This document shows positions 58,038 through 64,000 of a stretch of DNA of 64,000 nucleotides, piece after piece (within the stretch, counting starts at the first letter, position 1; each line of letters begins with the position of its first letter). The notes under the pieces were generated by a model. It saw nothing but the letters and a program-made list of their open reading frames with translations. It did not search any database and had not been told where the DNA came from. The position numbers and the translations under genes were made by a program. The stretch lies in NCBI GenBank assembly GCA_039091255.1, contig JAWCMQ010000004.1, forward strand, positions 1-64,000, written 5' to 3'. This DNA comes from JAWCMQ01 sp039091255 (GTDB lineage: Archaea; Aenigmatarchaeota; Aenigmatarchaeia; GW2011-AR5; JACRAC01).

Positions 58038-58241
58038 ATGCATTGCCCGGGTTGTCGCAGAGAGATGATGTCGATAAGCAATGACACAGGAACAGGCCTT
58101 GTGATACTCTCATTCTATTGCCGCAGGTGCGATGTTTCCTACACAGATCGAAAGTCTGTGGAGGCTGTCCTTGAGCGGCTGAGCATCACAAGCAAGCCAT
58201 GGCTTATTTCGCAGCTCAGAATGAAGGGGTGCGCGGCCTGA
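58038..58241 (+). CDS. Small zinc-ribbon protein (67 residues)
   Basis: An ATG frame preceded by GAGGAGTG, 13 bases after the MinD-like gene. MHCPGCRREMMSISNDTGTG and SFYCRRCDVSYTDRKSVEAV show two CxxC pairs on a beta-hairpin ribbon, followed by a helix. It is co-transcribed with the MinD-like ATPase and could be its partner, but no family is recognised. Its stop abuts the convergent gene. Confidence 0.72.
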   Translation: MHCPGCRREMMSISNDTGTGLVILSFYCRRCDVSYTDRKSVEAVLERLSITSKPWLISQLRMKGCAA

Positions 58242-59315
58242 TCATTCCCCAGCCGCAGCCTTAGAAGCTTCCATTTGGCGCTTGATTTTTTTCCTTTTGC
58301 GATAGTCCTTGATTTTCTTGCCTACGAAAACGCCCAGTCCTAGCCCGGGCACGATGGAATCAACTAGTCCGCCACCGATGTCAAAGAACGTGTCCTCTGT
58401 CGGGTGCACGCCCTTCAAGCGCTCTACAAGCGTGTTTGGCTTATGTACTTCGCCTGTGACTGCGTCTACGCAGATTGTTTTTGTTTTGCCGCTCTCGCTA
58501 TTCGTGTAATTAAAAACATGGACCGGAAGGAGGTATAGCGTTAGCTTCTTGATTGCTATAACCTCCTTTATGATCTTATCAGCCTGGATGGGCTTCAGCA
58601 GCGACTTGAGCATCTCAGAAATTAGGAAAGATGCGCGCGTCTCGACGGGTACAATGTCCGTATCTTTTCGCATCAATGAGCTGACACTCTTTATTTGGCG
58701 TGCTTTGGCTGCTGCATAAGGCTTTAGGGCATCCTTTTCTTTGCTCTTTCCCCACGCCCTCACGGACGTTTCCTGCGTGTACTTCTCAAAGCAATGCTCA
58801 TCCCCCTCAAATGTGCATACCGGCTTATCTGGTGCAACTCGCACGACAACTTTGTTTATCGTTACGCTTCTGACCTCCGGCTTGACCTCAACATGGTACT
58901 GGTTTCTGCGTATGTACTCGAAGAAGCTCTCGCCAACTATGTGCCATATCGGCTCGTAGCGCAGAAAATAGTCACTCAAAACCCATGCTGATCTCTTGTT
59001 CGAGAAAACGCGAGCAAGGCCGCCAATGACGCCATCTTTAGCTTCGTCGGCTTTTTGTTGCGCCGTTTGCCTGGGGTAAATCTCTTCAAAGGCACGGACG
59101 TCCCTTCTCTTTGGAAATTTGAATTTTATCATCTGCGCACCGCAACAAATATTTTTGTTCAAAACATTTATTGTTACGTCATTGCCTTGCTGTGGGGTGC
59201 CAGCGCACCGGTCGCATATGTCGCTCAGCTTCTTCTTCAAGCCAGCGAAGCCTTCGCTTTTTCTTTCTGCGCCTTCGCATTTCTTCAAGCGAATCTTCGT
59301 CCATGCCACCGCCAT
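58242..59315 (-). CDS. Protein of unknown function with Gly-rich C-terminal hairpin
   Basis: The frame allows 357 residues, but an ATG at 59132 (MIKFKFPKRRDVRAFEEIYP) following an AT-rich segment (AAAAATATTTG) is a good alternative start giving 296 residues. The upstream 61 residues contain scattered Cys (CDRC, CCG) and could be a zinc-binding start. The middle has RYEPIWHIVGESFFEYIRRN and long basic helices. The C-terminal part, GGGLVDSIVPGLGLGVFVGK, is a short hydrophobic, Gly-rich hairpin followed by a Lys/Arg tail. No family recognised; a membrane-associated protein is possible. Confidence 0.68.
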   Translation of the reverse strand: MAVAWTKIRLKKCEGAERKSEGFAGLKKKLSDICDRCAGTPQQGNDVTINVLNKNICCGAQMIKFKFPKRRDVRAFEEIYPRQTAQQKADEAKDGVIGGLARVFSNKRSAWVLSDYFLRYEPIWHIVGESFFEYIRRNQYHVEVKPEVRSVTINKVVVRVAPDKPVCTFEGDEHCFEKYTQETSVRAWGKSKEKDALKPYAAAKARQIKSVSSLMRKDTDIVPVETRASFLISEMLKSLLKPIQADKIIKEVIAIKKLTLYLLPVHVFNYTNSESGKTKTICVDAVTGEVHKPNTLVERLKGVHPTEDTFFDIGGGLVDSIVPGLGLGVFVGKKIKDYRKRKKIKRQMEASKAAAGE

Positions 59316-59327
59316 CAGCTAGCGCAA

Positions 59328-61046
59328 TTACAATATTTTATGGGCATGCTTCTTCGGGATGCGTGCGCCTTGCCGCCTAGCCACGAGCGCCCACAACCTA
59401 TCCACGCTGAGCTCTGCAGCCACAACGGCCTTCTCAATCCCCCAGTTGTTGAGGACTTGCGGATGGATTTCTCCTATCATGCCTACCGTTTCGTCTCCAG
59501 AGACGATTTCGGCTGCTCGCCCTTCGATATAATGCGAAAACGAGCACGGATGTAGCTTGTAGGGCACGCCAAGGTTTCGCATCAGCGCATCGAGAACGCT
59601 TGCAATCTGCTCATAGCCGACCTTAGTGTCACTGATGGCCATGCATAGTCTGCGCAAGGAACGCGTCCGTGTTTCGGCATGCTCGTCTGGCACCACACAA
59701 TCCCCAACTTCAAACACCCGCTGCGGATACTCAGCGTGCATGTTTCGCGAAAGGAACTCTGTTACCGAGGGTATAAGCCAGCTGCGCATGACGCTCCAGC
59801 TTGCGCTGACGGGGTTGGCGATTTCCGCTACAGAAGACACCGGCGCTTCCATCTTTCTGAAAAGATTCTCTTTGTTGGTAAGCACAAATGTCATTATCTC
59901 TTGAAAACCGAGGCCAATGGCTAGACCTTTTAAATCTCTGCAGAAGGACTCGAATGCGCTTTCGCATCCAGCTGTGTAAATCTCCGGTATTTCTGGTTGC
60001 ATCTCGTTGTAGCCAAAAATGATGCCGATATCTTCGATGACATCGCGCTCATGCATAATATCAGCCCGATAGCCTGGCCAAATGCAAAGCAACTTGCTGC
60101 CCTTGCTTTTGACATCGTAACGTGCGCGCCTAAGGAGTTTTACGACCTCATCATCGCTTAGCTGGAGGCCGAGCACCTTTCGCACGGCTGCCGCGTCTAT
60201 CTGCATGCTGCCGCCTTTGAGGTCCGGCGTTGTGATACTCTCACTACCGGACTTGATTACAACCCCTCCTAGCTCGCCGCCACGCTCCGCAAGCGCCGTG
60301 GCTACAACATTTAGCGCAAGGCGCACAATGCGCTTGTCCCAGCCGGTGACCTCTACAAAAACATTTTTTGTCGAAGCCGTGACCTTTCCCGTCCACGCGC
60401 TATTTATTATCGGGGGCATCGAAAGCACATTGCCCTTGCTGTCGATGAGTATTGGGAAGTCGTCACCAGTTATGAGATGCCCGTATTCACGACCTTTCGG
60501 ATGTTGCTCGAGTATCTCGCGGGGTGAAAGAGGCTCGGTCATGTCAAGCGGTATGAATCGTATTTCGTTATCTTTGAATGTTGTATAGCGCACAGGTGGC
60601 GTTATTTTGTCGAAATCATACACGCCTATTGCCGCATCGCGCCGCTTGCGGCCCCACGTCAGCGCAACCTTTTCCTGAAGCTGTATGAGCTGTTGAATCG
60701 ATGCATCATCGAGCCTGAGCTTTCTGACTACAGCAGCCATGATGAGCGGACGAATTTTTGCCACCTTCCGATCCACATCAAGAATCACATTCGCCTTCGA
60801 AATGTCGTATCGTGGGACGCCTGTTTCTTTCCCCAAACTTCCTCTTAGTTGGCGGGCGATGCCCTCCACACCCCACAAGTCCGGTCTGTTGGTGTCCTTG
60901 CAGTCGAGCTTCAGCATGCCAGTTTTCGGGTCTACGCCTTCTAGTTCAACCTTTGCTGTCATCAGCAACTCCTCGAGGTCCTTTGGGCGTATTGCTTGCC
61001 CTACCAATGCCTCGAGGTCGGTTTTCGAAACCTCTATCTTCGGCAT
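59328..61046 (-). CDS. pheT: Phenylalanyl-tRNA synthetase beta subunit
   Basis: A 572-residue archaeal PheT. The start MPKIEVSKTDLEALVGQAIR and LDCKDTNRPDLWGVEGIARQ are diagnostic. B3/B4 editing-domain sequence FPILIDSKGNVLSMPPIINS is present. The B5 domain and the catalytic-like domain follow, with GLGFQEIMTFVLTNKENLFR, NPVSASWSVMRSWLIPS and GMIGEIHPQVLNNWGIEKAV. Length is typical. It works as an alpha2-beta2 enzyme with PheS encoded just upstream (spacer nine bases). Confidence 0.96.
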   Translation of the reverse strand: MPKIEVSKTDLEALVGQAIRPKDLEELLMTAKVELEGVDPKTGMLKLDCKDTNRPDLWGVEGIARQLRGSLGKETGVPRYDISKANVILDVDRKVAKIRPLIMAAVVRKLRLDDASIQQLIQLQEKVALTWGRKRRDAAIGVYDFDKITPPVRYTTFKDNEIRFIPLDMTEPLSPREILEQHPKGREYGHLITGDDFPILIDSKGNVLSMPPIINSAWTGKVTASTKNVFVEVTGWDKRIVRLALNVVATALAERGGELGGVVIKSGSESITTPDLKGGSMQIDAAAVRKVLGLQLSDDEVVKLLRRARYDVKSKGSKLLCIWPGYRADIMHERDVIEDIGIIFGYNEMQPEIPEIYTAGCESAFESFCRDLKGLAIGLGFQEIMTFVLTNKENLFRKMEAPVSSVAEIANPVSASWSVMRSWLIPSVTEFLSRNMHAEYPQRVFEVGDCVVPDEHAETRTRSLRRLCMAISDTKVGYEQIASVLDALMRNLGVPYKLHPCSFSHYIEGRAAEIVSGDETVGMIGEIHPQVLNNWGIEKAVVAAELSVDRLWALVARRQGARIPKKHAHKIL

Positions 61047-61055
61047 GCCACCAAC

Positions 61056-62285
61056 CTACACGATGCTGGCACTTCTCAGCCACTCCAAGTCATGCGAAAA
61101 CAGGCTACGTATGTCTTTTATTCCTAGCTTGAACATCGCAAGCCTGTCTATGCCTATGCCCCACGCTATTACAGACGCATCGACACCGAGCGGCTTCGTG
61201 ACCTCTTCGCGAAACATTCCAGCTCCACCAAACTCTATCCAGCCTAGTTCGGGATGCTTAGCGCTCATTTGGACACTCGGTTCAGTGAAAGGGTAGTAGT
61301 CCGGTGTGAATTTCACATGCTCCGCGCCAGCGATTTCTGATGCAAACATTTTAAGTATGCCTAGCAGATTCCTGAACGTGAGGCTTGGATCTACGACGAT
61401 GCCTTCGACTTGGTTGAATTCTATGAGATGTGTCGCGTCGAGCACGTCAGGTCTGAAACACCTCGCAATGCAGAAGTATTTGCCAGGGATTTCGACCCCC
61501 TCGGCCAACCGCCTCGCCGAAACAGCTGTCCCGTGCGCCCGCGGCATCAGCTTCGATGCTTTCTCAGGCGACCAGCTATACTTCCATCCGCTTTCATGCG
61601 CTGCGCGCACCGCACCGACGAGCTTTTTCGCTGGCAAAGCCCCGGCTGAAGGCTCTTTTAGTTGATAAGTGTCAGTCCAGTCCCGCGCAGGATGCCCTTG
61701 CGGCTGGAAAAGCGCGTCGAAGTTCCAGAACTCGCTCTCAACAAGCGGCCCTGTCATCTCAGAGAACCCGAGAGAGATTAGCTTCTGCCGAACACCATCA
61801 AGGAAATGCCCATACGGCTGCCTCTTTCCTGGATGAATCCGCATGCCTATGGCACAGACATTGTACGGCCTTATTTTAACTTTTCGCCAAAGCCCTGTCC
61901 CTATAAGCTCCGGTGTGAGCTCTGCAACTTCGCTGCCCGCAAGTTTCTCAGCGCGGCTTCGAATGTCATCGCGCACCTCTTCAATCAGCTTTCGCTTGAT
62001 AAGGACGGAAGCAACGTCAGTGTGAACATCTTTGCCCTGCTCTACAGCCATGAGTGCCGCATGCTCAGGCCATGCCGGCTGCTCTTTTACAAGTACAAGC
62101 TTCCCGTCCTGCAGCTTGACGAGCCCCTTCTGCTTAGCCCATGCCAATCCGATCGAGAAGGATTTTAGTTTTTGCCTGGCATCTTCAATTTTCATCGGCC
62201 CGCTTGCGAGCAATGAGCATAGCTGCTGCTCGGGCAAGCCATTCTTAAGGCATTCACGACCCTCATCGGTAAGCCGATATTTCAT
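61056..62285 (-). CDS. pheS: Phenylalanyl-tRNA synthetase alpha subunit, short N-terminal region
   Basis: A 409-residue PheS. The N-terminal winged-helix region (1-80) starts MKYRLTDEGRECLKNGLPEQ. The catalytic domain has RIHPGKRQPYGHFLDGVRQK, MTGPLVESEFWNFDALFQPQ, HPARDWTDTYQL and the motif 2/3 segments KYFCIARCFRPDVLDATHLI, EFNQVEGIVVD and IAWGIGIDRLAMFKLGIKDI. Most archaeal PheS are 480-510 residues, so this protein lacks about one of the repeated N-terminal winged-helix units. No in-frame start exists further upstream. It charges tRNA-Phe. Confidence 0.95.
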   Translation of the reverse strand: MKYRLTDEGRECLKNGLPEQQLCSLLASGPMKIEDARQKLKSFSIGLAWAKQKGLVKLQDGKLVLVKEQPAWPEHAALMAVEQGKDVHTDVASVLIKRKLIEEVRDDIRSRAEKLAGSEVAELTPELIGTGLWRKVKIRPYNVCAIGMRIHPGKRQPYGHFLDGVRQKLISLGFSEMTGPLVESEFWNFDALFQPQGHPARDWTDTYQLKEPSAGALPAKKLVGAVRAAHESGWKYSWSPEKASKLMPRAHGTAVSARRLAEGVEIPGKYFCIARCFRPDVLDATHLIEFNQVEGIVVDPSLTFRNLLGILKMFASEIAGAEHVKFTPDYYPFTEPSVQMSAKHPELGWIEFGGAGMFREEVTKPLGVDASVIAWGIGIDRLAMFKLGIKDIRSLFSHDLEWLRSASIV

Positions 62286-62358
62286 GCGAGTTACCTTTTG
62301 TAGCTCATTACATTTCCACCAACACCAAATTTAAGCGCACCGCATCGTATTGTATCAC

Positions 62359-63882
62359 ATGGAAATGCGTGTTGGCTTGTCGAAGCTTGAGAAAATAGAG
62401 GAGTTGGCAAAGCGACGCGGCTTTTTCTGGCCAAGCTCCGAGCTCTACGGGGGGATGGCAGGGCTTTATGACTATGGCCACCTGGGTTCAGCTTTAAAGC
62501 GCCGTTGGGAGAACGCCTGGAGAGCATGGTTTCTCGCAGAAGATAATTGTTATGAAATAGATCCCGCGCAAGTCATGCACGAATCGGTGTGGATAGCGTC
62601 AGGTCATGCCACAAATTTCGTGGACCCGATGGCCCGATGCACGAAATGCGGAACATTTCACAGGGCAGACCACATAATGGAAGAGTTCCTGCGCACCTCG
62701 TTTGAGGGCATGACGCCGCAGCAACTCACCGAGCTGATACGCAAGCATAAAGTGAGGTGCCCCTCATGCAAGGGCGCATTGGCAGACGTAGCGGTCCTTA
62801 ACATGATGTTCCCGCTCTCGGTAGGCAGCGAGGCCGCCAAAGCCTACCTCCGCCCTGAAACGGCACAAGGAGTCTATGTCAACTTTCGTCGGTTGTATGA
62901 GCATGGCCGAAAAGCGTTGCCGCTGGGCGTTGCTGCCATAGGCAAAGCCTTTCGCAACGAGATAAGTCCGCGCCAGTTGCTGATACGGATGCGCGAATTT
63001 ACGCAAGCAGAGCTTCAGGTGTTTTTCGATCCAGCGCAGATAGAAAGCCATCCAAAATTCGAGGATGTCGCGACATACGCGCTGCGATTGTACTCCGTTG
63101 CAGACCGAACAAATGGAGCTGTGCGGGAGGTAAGCTGCGCGGATGCGGTCAGCAAGCTCAAGCTTCCAAAATTCTATGTCTATCATCTTGCTAAGATACA
63201 GCGCTTCTACCTTCAGAAACTCGGCGTGCCAAAAGAAAAGTTTCGATTTCGCGAACTCTCGGCAGAAGAGCGTGCGTTTTATAACCAAATCCATTGGGAT
63301 GTCGAGCTTTACTTGGAGAGCCTAGGTGGCTTCAAAGAGATGGGCGGCCTTCACTACCGCACCGACCACGATTTGAGTAGCCATGCAAAGCAATCGAAGC
63401 AAAACATGTCTATAGCGGTTAGAGACCGATCATTTATTCCGCATGTGCTCGAGCTCTCGTTTGGTGTAGACAGGAACGTATTCGCGCTGCTAGACCTCGC
63501 GCACAACGAAGACGGCGAGCGCATTGTCCTAAGTTTTCCGCGCGCTCTGTCACCATACGATTGCGCCGTGCTCCCGCTTCTCAGCCGCGATGGCTTGCCC
63601 GAAAAGGCGCAAGAGGTGATTAAAGCGCTGCGCAATGTTGGCTTTGTCGCTTTCTATGACGACTCCGGCTCAATCGGCCGCCGCTATCGTCGTGCAGACG
63701 AAGCAGGCATACCAGCATGTATAACAGTCGACCACCAAACGCTCGAAAATGGGATGGTTACTCTCAGAGACAGAGACAGCATGGCGCAGGTGCGCATACA
63801 CGTCACAGACATAGCAAGCAGGCTTTGCCGATTCATCGCAGGCGAGCCAATTCAAGCGCTTGGAACAGCAGTGAAGAAGTAG
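62359..63882 (+). CDS. glyS: Glycyl-tRNA synthetase (alpha2 type)
   Basis: A 507-residue class II GlyRS from the ATG giving MEMRVGLSKLEKIEELAKRR; an ATG two codons later is possible. FFWPSSELYGGMAGLYDYGH is the N-terminal signature. A zinc-type insert has RCTKCGTFH and VRCPSCKGALAD. Motif 2 is FRNEISPRQLLIRMREFTQA and motif 3 SFGVDRNVFALLDLA. The C-terminal anticodon domain follows (LSPYDCAVLPLLSRD). Length is slightly short for archaea. It is divergent from pheS. Confidence 0.95.
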   Translation: MEMRVGLSKLEKIEELAKRRGFFWPSSELYGGMAGLYDYGHLGSALKRRWENAWRAWFLAEDNCYEIDPAQVMHESVWIASGHATNFVDPMARCTKCGTFHRADHIMEEFLRTSFEGMTPQQLTELIRKHKVRCPSCKGALADVAVLNMMFPLSVGSEAAKAYLRPETAQGVYVNFRRLYEHGRKALPLGVAAIGKAFRNEISPRQLLIRMREFTQAELQVFFDPAQIESHPKFEDVATYALRLYSVADRTNGAVREVSCADAVSKLKLPKFYVYHLAKIQRFYLQKLGVPKEKFRFRELSAEERAFYNQIHWDVELYLESLGGFKEMGGLHYRTDHDLSSHAKQSKQNMSIAVRDRSFIPHVLELSFGVDRNVFALLDLAHNEDGERIVLSFPRALSPYDCAVLPLLSRDGLPEKAQEVIKALRNVGFVAFYDDSGSIGRRYRRADEAGIPACITVDHQTLENGMVTLRDRDSMAQVRIHVTDIASRLCRFIAGEPIQALGTAVKK

Positions 63883-64000
63883 CTATCCACGCTTCCTTAT
63901 TTTTCGCTCGCGTAATCCGATACCTTCTTCTTTAGCAGCTCTGGCCAGAGAGAGGTCCATCTGGTCGGGCTTTCGGAACTTTTCCTGCGCTTTGCGAATT
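63883..64000 (-). CDS. C-terminal fragment of a gene running off the window
   Basis: A reverse-strand frame enters from the right edge and stops at 63883, abutting the glyS stop. The 38 visible residues are charged and helical (IRKAQEKFRKPDQMDLSLAR, then AAKEEGIGLRERKIRKRG). Too little is visible to name it. Confidence 0.55.
   Translation of the reverse strand, partial: IRKAQEKFRKPDQMDLSLARAAKEEGIGLRERKIRKRG

Overview
The window is a stretch of archaeal chromosome with about 75 tightly packed genes. The archaeal evidence is direct: family-B DNA polymerase, the small subunit of DNA polymerase D, Orc1/Cdc6, RPA, RadA, Hjc, archaeal DnaG, a histone, Spt5, SecE and SecF/SecD, the L1-L10-L12 stalk operon, archaeal-type AlaRS, PheRS and LeuRS, geranylgeranyl reductase, and two tRNA genes with canonical bulge-helix-bulge introns. 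The compact layout, short proteins and reduced or altered core proteins suggest a DPANN-type lineage (Micrarchaeota- or Diapherotrites-like). That placement is inference. Three runs of 99, 99 and 100 N show a draft scaffold, probably a metagenome or single-cell assembly.

Layout. 1-9.1 kb: surface glycan and N-glycosylation island (four glycosyltransferases, a methyltransferase, an oligosaccharyltransferase split into two cistrons, a sugar epimerase, a flippase). 9.1-13.8 kb: geranylgeranyl reductase (broken by a gap), secF-secD and a TctA-like membrane protein. 14-19.3 kb: replication block (PolB, DP1, Orc1/Cdc6) with ORB-like dyads beside cdc6. 19.3-24.3 kb: upper mevalonate pathway (HMG-CoA synthase, thiolase, DUF35 bridge protein; class II HMG-CoA reductase) with a SpoIIM-like membrane protein. 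24.4-34.2 kb: Hjc, CBS protein, a candidate structured RNA, DnaG, 2-oxoacid:ferredoxin oxidoreductase, two peptidases, phosphohexomutase and a sugar nucleotidyltransferase. 34.2-38.3 kb: small proteins, ThpR, and an AAA+ ATPase preceded by an array of 11-bp iterons. 38.4-44.5 kb: RadA, RPA-histone, winged-helix proteins, a structured leader, a degenerate radical-SAM relative and tRNA-Gln. 44.5-51.8 kb: the conserved order ftsZ-secE-spt5-rpl11-X-rpl1-rpl10-rpl12-alaS, in which L11 consists only of its C-terminal domain. 51.9-64 kb: FKBP, secreted nuclease, unknown pair, zinc ribbon, LeuRS (5' end lost in a gap), tRNA-Arg, MinD-like ATPase, PheT, PheS and GlyRS.

The most unusual points are: the 11-bp TTCACGTGAAC iteron array before the AAA+/winged-helix ATPase; ribosomal L11 without an N-terminal domain together with an L10 lacking the acidic tail; a two-cistron AglB; a DP1 subunit with an altered phosphoesterase motif; a candidate origin beside cdc6; and two structured RNA candidates whose predicted transcription starts coincide with the first base of a helix.
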